Source: Enterovirga aerilata
GTDB taxonomy: Bacteria > Pseudomonadota > Alphaproteobacteria > Rhizobiales > Beijerinckiaceae
Reading direction: 5' to 3'
DNA length: 64,000 nucleotides
Assembly: GCF_013044135.1 (NCBI RefSeq)
Contig: NZ_JABEPP010000002.1
Location: forward strand, 744,001 to 808,000
In this document: positions 1 through 6,788 of the stretch, one piece after another
How the letters are laid out: each line of letters starts with the position of its first letter
Numbering within the stretch: position 1 is the first letter of the stretch
Notes under the pieces: model-generated
Told to the model about the DNA's origin: nothing
Databases searched by the model: none
Seen by the model: only the letters and a program-made list of their open reading frames with translations
Translations under genes and position numbers: made by a program

Positions 1-191
1 GCCACCGTGTCGCTCACCGCCTGCAGGGCGCGGTGCAGCATGGGCACCGTCTGGGCGAGGTCGATGATGTGGATGTTGTTGCGGGTGCCGAAGATGTAGG
101 TCGACATCTTCGGGTTCCAGCGATGGGCCTGATGGCCGAAATGCGCGCCCGCCTCGAGGAGCTGACGCATCGAAAAATCGGGAAGTGCCAA
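1..191 (-). CDS. rpsB: 30S ribosomal protein S2, 5' part
   Basis: Small-subunit ribosomal protein S2, which binds late in 30S assembly and is needed for S1 to bind. Only the first 63 codons are inside the window; the gene runs off the left edge. The N-terminus contains the family hallmark [11 protein letters not shown] followed by RWNPKM and [14 protein letters not shown]. The chosen start is TTG at 191 because GGAGAG lies four bases upstream on the minus strand and it gives the usual few residues before [10 protein letters not shown]; an internal ATG seven codons later has no comparable ribosome-binding site. The partner tsf would be expected beyond the edge. Confidence 0.96.
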   Translation of the reverse strand, partial: MALPDFSMRQLLEAGAHFGHQAHRWNPKMSTYIFGTRNNIHIIDLAQTVPMLHRALQAVSDTV

Positions 192-221
192 GGTTCTCTC
201 CGGTTATGCCGCCGCGGAGCG

Positions 222-272
222 ATGAGGTCCGGCGGGTGCCGGACACCGGGACGCCTCATTGAATCATGAGGC
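222..272 (-). promoter_or_regulatory. Candidate rpsB 5' leader with alternative hairpins
   Basis: Reading the minus strand, GCCTCAT (272-266), ATGAGGC (259-253) and CCTCAT (227-222) occur in order. The middle element can pair with either neighbour, so two structures compete. A separate 7-bp hairpin, GCCGGAC paired with GTCCGGC, sits at 244-227. The last element ends 30 bases before the rpsB start. S2 is known to repress its own mRNA in other bacteria; a role here is inferred. Confidence 0.4.
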
Positions 273-345
273 CGCTGCCGCGTGTGGAATGCGCGCGCAT
301 ATAGAATGCGGCCGGGCGGAAGGCAAGGCGGCGGGCCGGCCGCGG

Positions 346-1083
346 TCAGCCGACCAGCCAGGCCATCGCCCGTTTCAGCTCGCGCGTGCCGTCGCGCTCG
401 AAGACGCGGCCATGGGCGAAGATCACCCGCTCGGGCGCCCAGGCGAGGATGCGGCGGACGGCTTCGGCGGCCTCCCTGCGGCGGAGCCGGAGCGCGAGCC
501 GGATCTGCGCCGGGCTCGTTCCCCTGTTCGCGCCCATGACGAGCGCGAAGAGCTTCGTGCCGAGGGGCAGCCTGGCCGTCTCGAGGTTTTCGACGAGATC
601 GGTGAGGACGAGCGTGCGCGAGGGCCGGTGGAAGAAGGCGACCTCGCGGAAGCCGAGGGCGCCGGGCACGACCGCCTGCCCGATCTCCCCGGCCCAGTCC
701 GCCGGCGGCGTCTCGCCGAGGTCGCGGTCGAGCCTGACGCCGGCCGCCTTCACCTGGGCGCGCTCGCGCAGGTGCGGCGCGGCGGAGGTCGTCGCGCCCG
801 GGCAATGCTCCTGCCACTCCTTGAGGAAGCTCCAATGCGCGATGTTCGGCGCCACGAGATGCTGGATCGGCCCGATCGCCTCGATCTCGCGCCGCAGGTC
901 CTCGTCGAACCGGGTCGGCGAGTGGAGCCACATGCCGCCGGAGGCGAGCCGGACGACGGTCATCCGGACCGGCAGGGAGAGGCCCATCGCCCGGATCGGC
1001 CCGCTATCGACGAGCCAGACGTTCTCCGCCAGCGGCTTGAGGGTGTCGAGCGGCGGGTAGGTGACGTCTGACGCGCTGGCCAT
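346..1083 (-). CDS. DUF4336 (metallo-beta-lactamase-like) protein
   Basis: Predicted cytosolic protein of 245 residues with the DUF4336 layout, a degenerate metallo-beta-lactamase fold found in many alphaproteobacteria. Visible blocks are the ENVWLVDSGPIRAMG opening strand, a PNIAHWSFLKEW segment where active enzymes carry the metal-binding histidine cluster, and TLVLTDLVENL and FAHGRVF near the C-terminus. The full HxHxDH metal motif is absent, so enzymatic activity is doubtful. The start at 1083 drops a ten-residue Arg/Pro-rich extension. It lies in the same direction as rpsB, 154 bases upstream of it. No substrate can be named. Confidence 0.75.
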   Translation of the reverse strand: MASASDVTYPPLDTLKPLAENVWLVDSGPIRAMGLSLPVRMTVVRLASGGMWLHSPTRFDEDLRREIEAIGPIQHLVAPNIAHWSFLKEWQEHCPGATTSAAPHLRERAQVKAAGVRLDRDLGETPPADWAGEIGQAVVPGALGFREVAFFHRPSRTLVLTDLVENLETARLPLGTKLFALVMGANRGTSPAQIRLALRLRRREAAEAVRRILAWAPERVIFAHGRVFERDGTRELKRAMAWLVG

Positions 1084-1173
1084 CGGCGGTCCTCGGTTCT
1101 GCCGCCGCGGCAAGCCGGAGGGATCGTCCCTGGTTCCGTCCCGCCGTCACCCGGCCGCGTCCGCGCAGGGAGC

Positions 1174-1638
1174 TCAGGCCGTCCCGTCCCCGGTCAGTTC
1201 GCGGAACAGCTCCCGCATCTCGGGGATCGCCTCCCAGTCCCAATCGTCGGGCCCGTCCGCGACCGGACGCGCGAGGGCGCCGAGATCGAGCCCCGCCTCG
1301 GCCAGTTCCGCCAGGAGCGGCTGGCCCCCGAACAGCGGCGGCATGCGGGGCTCGTTCCCGGCGGCGCCGGGGCGCCCGTCGGCCCCGAGCAGCCGCGCCG
1401 CGACGCAGAGGAGGAAGCGGAGCATGCCGCGATAGTGCTCCCAGCAGAACGGAAGCCCGCGCATGTCCCGGTCGGCGCAGCCGCCTTCCCGCTTGCAGGC
1501 CCGCCGCGGGCAGATCAGGTGGGTGCCGACCGCGTCGCAAAACTTGACCGTGGAGGCGCGGATCCTGCGGTATTCCGGCGTGCGGTCGTAGGCCGGAATG
1601 CGCGTGTCGTATTCGCGCAGATAGGGAGCTTCGGGCAT
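1174..1638 (-). CDS. Cys-rich conserved hypothetical protein
   Basis: Protein of 154 residues of unknown function. The ATG at 1638 is preceded by a strong GAAGGAG ribosome-binding site, which rules out the longer reading that would run through intergenic repeat DNA. It has a cysteine cluster at residues 43, 48, 54 and 65 (C-x4-C-x5-C-x10-C) followed by WEH, with further cysteines at 34 and 78, which suggests a zinc or iron-sulfur site. The C-terminal half is acidic and Leu-rich. No signal peptide or membrane segment is seen. The family was not recognised; the metal-binding idea is inference from the cysteine spacing only. Confidence 0.7.
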   Translation of the reverse strand: MPEAPYLREYDTRIPAYDRTPEYRRIRASTVKFCDAVGTHLICPRRACKREGGCADRDMRGLPFCWEHYRGMLRFLLCVAARLLGADGRPGAAGNEPRMPPLFGGQPLLAELAEAGLDLGALARPVADGPDDWDWEAIPEMRELFRELTGDGTA

Positions 1639-1701
1639 GCGGTCTCCTTCGTCGGCTCGCGGTCTGCTTCGGTCGTCATGCTGAGGAGCGGGCGCCTTTC
1701 C

Positions 1702-1778
1702 TTCTCCCCTTGCGGGGGAAGAGCCTGCCCCGGACTTGATCCGGGGCGGCCCCGGCGTCGGCCGGGGTCGGATTGAGG
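1702..1778. repeat. Intergenic palindromic repeat cluster
   Basis: Several short hairpins follow one another, including GCCCCGG/CCGGGGC at 1727-1747 with a 7-base loop and a CCCCTTGCGGGGG-type hairpin at about 1706-1718. They resemble the dispersed GC-rich repeats of Hyphomicrobiales chromosomes. The gap from 1639 to 2260 holds this cluster, one REP unit at 1965, and otherwise no gene I can support. Confidence 0.6.
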
Positions 1779-1964
1779 GGTGGCACCGTTCGAACCCCTC
1801 ATCCGTCGTCGCTTCGCGGCGGAGCGCGCACGCGCCGTCCGTCCCGGTGCGCGGGGCTCCATTCGCAACCTCTTCAAAGAGCAATCGAGGGGGCGCGGGA
1901 CGCCGGGCACTCGATCGTTTGTTGTTTGAGAGCGCCTTGCGGCGTCCCCGCGATCGGCTCCGCC

Positions 1965-2004
1965 GTCATCCCCGGCGGCCCGAAGGACCGGGAAGGGGAT
2001 CCAG
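1965..2004. repeat. REP-like palindromic unit
   Basis: Single unit beginning GTCATCCCCGGCGG and ending CCGGGAAGGGGATCCAG. The same unit occurs twice, head to head, inside uvrA at 9461-9560, which makes this a dispersed family rather than a one-off hairpin. Confidence 0.7.
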
Positions 2005-2260
2005 CGTCACCAACCGCGTCCGGGTTGCCCCGGCGCGCGCGGCGATTTTGGACCGGACCTGCCGCTCTTCCGCCCCCTCGCTCGTTGCCGGACGAGAGAA
2101 CACTAGCCATGCTGCACTGGCGCCCGGGCCGTATTACCCGGAGGGCGGCGCTGGTCCGGCTCCCCGAGTGCGAGGCTGCGAACCCCGCCCGCAGGCGCCG
2201 CATCCCCTTCCGCTCTGTTGACGCCTCGCGAGAGCGCCCCTCGGCGAAGAGGACGAGGGG

Positions 2261-2302
2261 CTTATAATCCTAATTCGGATAGGATGTCAAGATAGTCCTA
2301 TC
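2261..2302 (-). promoter_or_regulatory. Sigma-70-like promoter with overlapping dyad operators
   Basis: On the minus strand TTGACA (2290-2285) is followed after 18 bases by TATAAG (2266-2261). The spacer is a dyad, ATCCTA (2267-2272) with TAGGAT (2280-2285). A second dyad overlaps the -35 box: GATAGGA (2278-2284) with TCCTATC (2296-2302). The repeated TAGGA core suggests a dimeric repressor. Transcription would run toward lower coordinates, yet the next supported start codon is over 600 bases away at 1638. Confidence 0.5.
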
Positions 2303-2318
2303 GGCGCCGACTCAGAAC

Positions 2319-2573
2319 TTATCCAGTCAGCCTGTCATAATCCGCGTGGCTGCCGATCCAGAACCAGACGAGATCGCCATCCTGTTCGACCGCGAGTGCG
2401 CGATAGCGAAGTCCGACCCGCACGGACCAGAAGCGACCGACTTTCTTGAAGTGCAGGGATGGATGCTGCGGGTCGCGCTTGAGGAGGTTGTAGTTGCGAT
2501 CGGCCAGTTCGCGGACGGATGGTGGCAGCCGCTCGTAAGCCGTCCAGAAACGCCGACTTGCGAGATGCCTCAC
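2319..2573 (-). CDS. ParE/RelE-superfamily toxin (type II TA)
   Basis: Small basic protein of 84 residues with the pattern of the RelE/ParE/HigB fold: FWTAYERLPPSVRELADRNYNLL forms the N-terminal helices, and a strand block SLHFKKVG..WSVRVGLRYRALA with a terminal WIGSHADYD hairpin forms the sheet. Such toxins either cut mRNA at the ribosome or inhibit gyrase; the sequence does not say which. Its ATG overlaps the stop codon of the upstream antitoxin gene (ATGA), the standard translational coupling of these modules. The toxin is second in the pair, so the order is antitoxin then toxin. Confident as a TA toxin, not as a subfamily. Confidence 0.8.
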   Translation of the reverse strand: MRHLASRRFWTAYERLPPSVRELADRNYNLLKRDPQHPSLHFKKVGRFWSVRVGLRYRALAVEQDGDLVWFWIGSHADYDRLTG

Positions 2574-2770
2574 AGCTCGCGAACGTCACCCCGGCGCAGA
2601 TCGGCCAACGCTTCCTCCGCAAGCCGGTCCAGCTTCCCGGACGCGGCGTCCTCCGTGATCCGACGATCGAAGCGCTCGGCCTCGAACGCCTCGAACCAGG
2701 CTCGAAAGGCCGCGAGGTCTTCGGGGGGGAGGCGGGAAACCGCGTCCTCGATCTCGGCCACGCTCGTCAT
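2570..2770 (-). CDS. Antitoxin partner of the ParE/RelE-type toxin
   Basis: Acidic protein of 66 residues beginning MTSVAEIEDAVSRLPPEDLAAFRAWFEAFEA and ending in a Leu/Arg-rich helix. The composition and length fit the small addiction-module antitoxins that wrap a RelE-fold toxin. ATG at 2770 was chosen over a GTG six codons upstream. It overlaps the toxin start by four bases and lies first in the pair. No classic ribbon-helix-helix or Xre DNA-binding motif is obvious, so whether it represses its own promoter cannot be judged. Confidence 0.75.
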   Translation of the reverse strand: MTSVAEIEDAVSRLPPEDLAAFRAWFEAFEAERFDRRITEDAASGKLDRLAEEALADLRRGDVREL

Positions 2771-2900
2771 GGGGCGAGAATAGCACATGCCCGGCGAGGC
2801 GGCCTATCCTTCGCTCAGGAAACGAAGAGCCCGCCCCCGCGAAGGGTATCGTCGCATGGCGACGGCGGATGAGGGGGGAAGATCCCTGGCCCGCTCGCAC

Positions 2901-2951
2901 TCCCCTCTCCCGGTCGGCTCCGCCGACCACCCTCTCTCTCCAGGGGAGAGG
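2901..2951. repeat. Intergenic palindromic repeat
   Basis: Nested hairpins: CCCTCTCC near 2903 pairs with GGGGAGAGGG ending at 2951, and it encloses the perfect hairpin GGTCGG/CCGACC at 2912-2928. This is a dispersed GC-rich element. The 400-base gap between the antitoxin (2770) and the tRNA-like structure (3173) contains only this and no convincing gene on either strand. Confidence 0.6.
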
Positions 2952-3172
2952 GTTCGCGCGCCTTATCCCGGCGAGCCTGCACAGCCGCGGACATGGAAGC
3001 GGCGGGCTGGCGCTGAGGGCTTGCCTGGCGGGGGTGCCGCGGAGGGCGGGGGAGTAGGTGCGGCGGCCACGCTCCGCCGGAGGAGCAGCTTTCCTCTCCC
3101 GCGGGATCTTGTCTCAGGATTGGTCTCGGCCACCTCTTGAATTGTGAGGCAGTCACTTACCATCTGAGGTGT

Positions 3173-3251
3173 CTCACGGGGCCATCCCCCTGGAGGGGGG
3201 GCGGGCCTTAGAAACTCGCTGGGTGGGTTCGACTCCCACTGGCTCCGTGAG
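3173..3251 (+). other. tRNA-like structure with extended acceptor stem
   Basis: CTCACGGGGCCA (3173-3184) pairs with TGGCTCCGTGAG (3240-3251) through 12 base pairs with a single G-T wobble. Inside sits a textbook T-arm, GTGGG-TTCGACT-CCCAC (3223-3239), directly before the 3' strand as in tRNA. A 5-bp stem with one mismatch around a CTTAGAA loop resembles an anticodon arm reading UAG, and the C/G run at 3187-3201 could be a D-arm. The conserved D-loop bases and a CCA end are missing and pairing continues past the normal acceptor length, so it is probably a decayed or repurposed tRNA rather than a working one. Confidence 0.4.
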
Positions 3252-3445
3252 TTGGCCGCTCCTAATCACGCGAAGATGGGATTGTCAGCCTCCGCTCCTG
3301 GCTGGTCCTCGGCGTTGTCCTCATAGATGCACGGCCAACCCTCAGGCCGAACGATTCTCAAGCACCTTCAGCTCCGGCGGCGGTAGTCTCAAACGGAGGC
3401 CGTCGCACGCGCCGAAATCAAATTGTGGAACATCGTTCCGCGGTC

Positions 3446-3473
3446 TTGCGAGCACTCTGGCTCATGTGATTAA
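3446..3473 (+). promoter_or_regulatory. Weak candidate promoter for the retron transcript
   Basis: TTGCGA (3446-3451) and GATTAA (3468-3473) are spaced by 16 bases and preceded by TGT. Initiation about eight bases further would fall at 3481, the base before the retron ncRNA a1 arm. The hexamers are poor matches; the position is the main argument. The stretch 3252-3445 holds short inverted repeats but no gene I can support. Confidence 0.25.
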
Positions 3474-3481
3474 CTGCCCCC

Positions 3482-3621
3482 GGCTTGCGGATAGATTTTG
3501 CGGCGCTGCTTCGGCGTCGTTGAAGTCAATGTCTGGGCGATGCTCCAGCCTTTGAACTGCCTTTCGAACAGGCGAATGACAATGCATAGAATGCGAATAC
3601 GCGTACGAGTATCCGCAAGCC
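3482..3621 (+). ncRNA. Retron msr-msd ncRNA (Ec67/Eco2-like)
   Basis: The template RNA for the reverse transcriptase that starts eight bases later. The 5' arm a1, GGCTTGCGGATA (3482-3493), is exactly complementary to the 3' arm a2, TATCCGCAAGCC (3610-3621), the end-to-end pairing that defines retron ncRNAs. G3494 directly after a1 is in the place of the branching guanosine that primes cDNA synthesis. The msr part contains a hairpin at about 3500-3521 (GCGGCG with CGTCGT). The msd part upstream of a2 contains GCCT/AGGC and GCAT/ATGC hairpins and a near-palindrome centred on CGTACG (3593-3616). About 140 bases in total, similar to known small retrons. The exact msDNA ends cannot be read from sequence. 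Confidence 0.8.
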
Positions 3622-3628
3622 ACTTCTC

Positions 3629-5356
3629 ATGAGCGTCGAGTCACTGCTCCTCCTCCGACTACGAGCGTGCACTGACCTCTCCAGTGTCGCACGCGTCCTT
3701 GGGCTTACGCCAGCGGTGCTGTCTTTTGTTTTGTATAAGATACCTACTCAGGCTCGATATCGAACCTTCTCTATTGCTAAGAGGGCCGGTGGCAGTCGGG
3801 CTATTATGGCCCCCAATGAACGTCTCAAAATGGTGCAAAGACGCCTGGCAAGCGTATTGCTTCAGATTCAAACTGAACAAGAGAGGTCTCGAACAAAGAA
3901 GGCATGCATCCTCTCGCACGGATTCAAGAGAGAACTCTCAATTCTGACAAACGCTCGAAATCACCGGAATAAGAGGTTTGTCTTCAACCTCGATCTTGAA
4001 GACTTCTTTCCGACCTTCAATTTTGGTCGGGTGAGAGGCTTCTTCATGAGAGATCAGAATTTTCAGCTCCACCCGGCGGCTGCAACCGTCCTTGCTCAGA
4101 TCGCGTGCCACAACAACCACCTGCCGCAGGGCAGTCCATGCTCACCAGTAATTTCAAACCTTCTTGCTCATATGCTTGACTTGCGTCTGAATAAGATCGC
4201 CAGGAGGCACAAATGCACGTACACGCGTTACGCTGATGATCTGACGTTCTCAACGAACAAGAAAGATTTCCCGGAAGTGATCGGCGCAACTTCGCCAGGG
4301 GACCCAAACAAGTGGTCGGCCGGCAATGATCTGTTAGCGTCAGTGTATCTCTCCGGACACAAGATCAATCACAGCAAAACGCGTATGCAGTATCGCGACT
4401 CGCGTCAGGAGACAACCGGATTAGTTGTGAACCGAAAAATAAATGTCTCGGTTGATTACTATAAGCTTGTTCGAGCCATGTGTGATCGTCTTTTCGCTTC
4501 TGGTATAGCCTTCCGACAGGACAAGAATAAAATCGAGCCTGTGAGCAGGAGTCACCTTCAGGGCAAATTAGCGTTCATCTATCACATCCGTGGTCAGGAA
4601 ACGTCACATCGCAAGCTACAGAAGAAAGATCAACCTGGATACTATCGGCTGTATTCGCAATTCCTAGATTATTGCAATTTGTACGACGTCGATCGCCCAA
4701 CTATAATCTGCGAAGGGAAGACGGACAACGTCTACATACGCAGCGCGATAGAGGCCTTATCGTCGAAAGTTCCTGGCCTGCTGGATAGCGAAAAGAAATT
4801 GACTGTCCGATTGTTCAAGTACACAAAGATCACCTCGACCATACAGGATCTAGCTGGAGGGACGGATCAGCTGAAGAAACTCGTCCGAGAATACGCCAAT
4901 CGGACTCAGATGTTCAAAACAACGCCGTCACATCCACTCATCCTTGTGACAGATGTCGACAAAGGTTCTACCGAATTCTTCAAAGCTGTGTCGGCGATCC
5001 TTGGGACTACGGTGGCAGGCGCTGATCCGTTCTATCACCTCATTAAGAACTTGTATGTTGTGCCTGTTCCGAAAATTAAACACCCAGAGACAGCGATTGA
5101 AGACTTATTTGACGACACTTTGCTCAACGAAAAGGTCGATGGAAAGTCGTTTGACAGAACCAACAAGGAAAAAGACGGAACTAAATTCTACGGAAAGCAT
5201 GTTTTTGCGACACGGGTCGTGTGGCCAAACAGGTCAACAATCAATTTTGCTCGATTTGAGCCTCTCCTGCGGGCTTTCGAGGATGTTAAGTCTCACTATA
5301 AGACGCTGACCTCAACATCGGTCAAATCGCCGGCTCCTATCGCCGCGGCTGCGTAA
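3629..5356 (+). CDS. Retron reverse transcriptase fused to TOPRIM domain
   Basis: Anti-phage retron enzyme of 575 residues. The N-terminal 320 or so residues are a group-II-like reverse transcriptase: retron-specific NAxxH at 108-112, first catalytic aspartate in NLDLEDFF (D122), QGSP at 167-170, catalytic YADD at 201-204, and the retron VTG element as ETTGLVVN near 261-268. The C-terminal part is a TOPRIM domain with the glutamate of ICEGKTD (E362) and the DxD metal site in LVTDVDKG (D442, D444), so catalytic residues of both halves are intact. Domain order, length and many local blocks (FNFGRVRG, LPQGSPCSP, YGKH near the end) match the retron Ec67 (Eco2) protein as I remember it. The effector nuclease is therefore within the same chain. 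Lower GC than all neighbours points to transfer. No clear ribosome-binding site is seen. Confidence 0.93.
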   Translation: MSVESLLLLRLRACTDLSSVARVLGLTPAVLSFVLYKIPTQARYRTFSIAKRAGGSRAIMAPNERLKMVQRRLASVLLQIQTEQERSRTKKACILSHGFKRELSILTNARNHRNKRFVFNLDLEDFFPTFNFGRVRGFFMRDQNFQLHPAAATVLAQIACHNNHLPQGSPCSPVISNLLAHMLDLRLNKIARRHKCTYTRYADDLTFSTNKKDFPEVIGATSPGDPNKWSAGNDLLASVYLSGHKINHSKTRMQYRDSRQETTGLVVNRKINVSVDYYKLVRAMCDRLFASGIAFRQDKNKIEPVSRSHLQGKLAFIYHIRGQETSHRKLQKKDQPGYYRLYSQFLDYCNLYDVDRPTIICEGKTDNVYIRSAIEALSSKVPGLLDSEKKLTVRLFKYTKITSTIQDLAGGTDQLKKLVREYANRTQMFKTTPSHPLILVTDVDKGSTEFFKAVSAILGTTVAGADPFYHLIKNLYVVPVPKIKHPETAIEDLFDDTLLNEKVDGKSFDRTNKEKDGTKFYGKHVFATRVVWPNRSTINFARFEPLLRAFEDVKSHYKTLTSTSVKSPAPIAAAA

Positions 5357-5384
5357 TCCTTCGAATTAGGTCGAGGGAAGTCCG

Positions 5385-5657
5385 TCACTCCGCCGCCTGC
5401 CGCAAAGCCGCCTTCGCCCGGCCCTTCTTCGCCGGCTTCGGCTCGGGAGCCGTCTCCGCCGCCCGCTTCACCGGCCGCCGTGCCAGGACTTCGGCCAGGA
5501 ACCGGCCCGTATGGCTCGCGGGATTTCGGGCGATCTCCTCCGGGGTGCCCTGGGCGACGATGGTGCCGCCGCCGTCGCCGCCCTCCGGGCCCACTCGATG
5601 ACCCAATCGGCCGTCTTGAAGGCCTCGAGGTTGTGTCCGAGCATCAGGACAGCATGT
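5385..5657 (-). pseudogene. Decayed copy A of the uvrA 3' end
   Basis: Reading the minus strand, this encodes the last 85 or so residues of Uvr[14 protein letters not shown], then [23 protein letters not shown] in pieces, a Lys/Ala-rich tail and RQAAE before TGA. Relative to the intact gene one base is missing between the codons for WVI and GPEGG, which shifts the frame. Homology fades at about 5640-5657. The copy starts 28 bases after the retron stop codon and ends in TGA, whereas intact uvrA ends in TAA. It is a boundary repeat, not a working gene. Confidence 0.88.
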
Positions 5658-5673
5658 CAGTTGGGGTGGATCG

Positions 5674-5997
5674 ATGGGCGCTGATCCGGCGATCAAGTTG
5701 TCGAGTCTACGCGACATCGGCTGGAGGGAGTGGGACCCGATCGGCCTTCTTCCTCCGGACAGGCACTGGGACGAAGAACCTTTCGCCGACGAGTATGACA
5801 GGTACCTCCTCAAAGCGGCTGGCGATCTTCGCCGCGGCGGCGCATTGGAGGACGCGGTTCGTTATCTGTTGGAGGTCGAGCGCGAGCACATGGGCTTAGG
5901 CCCTGGCCCCGGCCAGGAAGCGCGCGCCGAGGCAACGGCCCGTTCGATCCAACGTTACATCACCGAACTCGATAGACAGAATCCCACATCCGCTTAG
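5674..5997 (+). CDS. DUF1871-like small hypothetical protein
   Basis: Acidic protein of 107 residues lying between two decayed uvrA 3' ends. Its centre, WDPIGL followed by [27 protein letters not shown] and EHMGL, matches the compact all-helical pattern of DUF1871-type proteins, often single genes next to toxin or immunity loci. No catalytic motif, signal or membrane segment is present. The start at 5674 is the first ATG in frame; a GGGGTGG run upstream is a weak ribosome-binding site. It is cargo of the uvrA-linked island. Whether it is an immunity protein is speculation. Confidence 0.65.
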   Translation: MGADPAIKLSSLRDIGWREWDPIGLLPPDRHWDEEPFADEYDRYLLKAAGDLRRGGALEDAVRYLLEVEREHMGLGPGPGQEARAEATARSIQRYITELDRQNPTSA

Positions 5998-6004
5998 TTG
6001 AGGG

Positions 6005-6242
6005 TCACTCCGCCGCCTGCCTCCCCCCAGCGCCGGCCGCCTTCGCCCGCCCCTTCTTCGGCTTCGCCGCCCCCTCGGCCGCCGGCGCGGCCCGTTTCAC
6101 CGGGCGGCGGGCCAGGACCTCGGCCAGGAAGCGCCCCGTATGGCTCGCGGGGTTTTTGGCGATCTCCTCCGGGGTGCCTTAGGCCACGATGGTGCCGCCG
6201 CCCTTGCCGCCCTCCGGGCCCATGTCGATGACCCAGTCGGCC
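6005..6242 (-). pseudogene. Decayed copy B of the uvrA 3' end
   Basis: The minus strand reads [20 protein letters not shown], then a stop (TAA where intact uvrA has GAG), then [20 protein letters not shown] and a Lys/Ala tail ending RQAAE and TGA. The reading frame is otherwise kept over about 78 codons, so decay is modest. Homology begins at the base next to the stop codon of the cargo gene at 6246-6461, which makes a clean junction. Confidence 0.88.
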
Positions 6243-6245
6243 ATC

Positions 6246-6461
6246 TCATCCCGCCAGCGGCAGGAGTTCGAACACCTTTGCCTCCTTCGCGGCCTCGGAG
6301 ATGTCGCCGCGGCGGAGAGCCGTCCGGACCCGCTCCAGCTTCTCGGCATCGTCGAGGGACATGGTCGGCGACCAGGGCTCGTCGCTGTACTCCAGCTCGA
6401 TATCGACCTCGGCCACGTAGCGGCCGTCGCGGATCAGCTTCGTCGTGGTTCGGCGCCTCAT
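6246..6461 (-). CDS. Small hypothetical protein, possible antitoxin
   Basis: Protein of 71 residues: an N-terminal beta-like segment (TKLIRDGRYVAEVDIELEYSDEPWSP) and a helical C-terminus (SLDDAEKLERVRTALRRGD). It resembles the short conserved partners found directly downstream of DUF4258 genes. The start at 6461 has GGAGG five bases upstream and overlaps the stop codon of the frameshifted DUF4258-like gene (ATGA). It is last in a three-gene overlapping cassette. Its stop codon lies at the junction with uvrA copy B. An antitoxin role is inferred from the gene pairing only. Confidence 0.7.
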   Translation of the reverse strand: MRRRTTTKLIRDGRYVAEVDIELEYSDEPWSPTMSLDDAEKLERVRTALRRGDISEAAKEAKVFELLPLAG

Positions 6462-6788
6462 GATCGCCTCCGCTTCAAGAAGTCGGCGGACCGGAGGGCC
6501 GGGTCCGGCCTCCAGGCCGTGACCAGCACCGCCGGTTCCGTCGTCCCTGCCGAAAGGTGGTCCATACCACATGGACCGGTCGGCCGTCGTGCAACCGATG
6601 AAGTGCCAGGACGCTCGGGCCCCTGACGGCGTCCGTATGATCTTCGACCAGGAGGGCGCCTTCGGCGCTCGCCATGATCTCTCTCGGGGAGATGACGTGC
6701 GCCGTCGCTTGTTCCTCGCCATGATCCGAGATGCGCGCACCGCCCGACGCGCGATGCAGGCCTTCACCCGATCGAGCGTGTCGCTCAC
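6458..6788 (-). pseudogene. Frameshifted DUF4258-like gene
   Basis: Three reading frames together give one DUF4258-like protein. VSDTLDRVKACIARRAVR comes first. Then, after two surplus bases near 6735, comes ISDHGEEQ...VISPREIMASAEG and EDHTDAVRGPSVLALHRLHDGRPVHVVW. After another shift near 6570 comes TTEPAVLVTAWRPDPALRSADFLKRR before TGA. The GTG start overlaps the upstream stop (GTGA) and the TGA overlaps the next ATG, so the cassette was once translationally coupled. DUF4258 proteins have a small toxin-like fold. Two independent shifts argue for real decay, though assembly error is possible. Confidence 0.75.

Noticed and set aside
1874-2203. Possible minus-strand gene in the 1.6-2.3 kb gap
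   Set aside because: It runs straight through a REP unit, has no ribosome-binding site and an Arg/Ser/Pro-rich composition typical of shadows.
2787-3156. Short readings on both strands in the gap left of the retron
   Set aside because: They are translations of dispersed palindromes; no start signal or family likeness.
3178-3247. Functional tRNA-Leu(UAG) gene
   Set aside because: Leu tRNAs need a long variable arm, which is absent; the D-loop lacks the conserved bases and the 3' end is not CCA.
3252-3339. TTGGCCG/CGGCCAA inverted repeat as a regulatory hairpin
   Set aside because: Seven to eight pairs around a 73-base loop are expected by chance in GC-rich DNA.
3409-3506. GCGCCG-AAATC with GATTTTGCGGCGC as possible retron RNA ends
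   Set aside because: It contains a bulge, and its right arm covers bases needed for the better 12-bp a1/a2 pair that ends next to the RT start.
3281-3583. ATTGTCA-GCCT with AGGCGAATGACAAT as possible retron RNA ends
   Set aside because: Broken by a 3-base bulge and about 300 bases apart; the exact 12-bp pair at 3482/3621 is closer to the RT and fits retron size.
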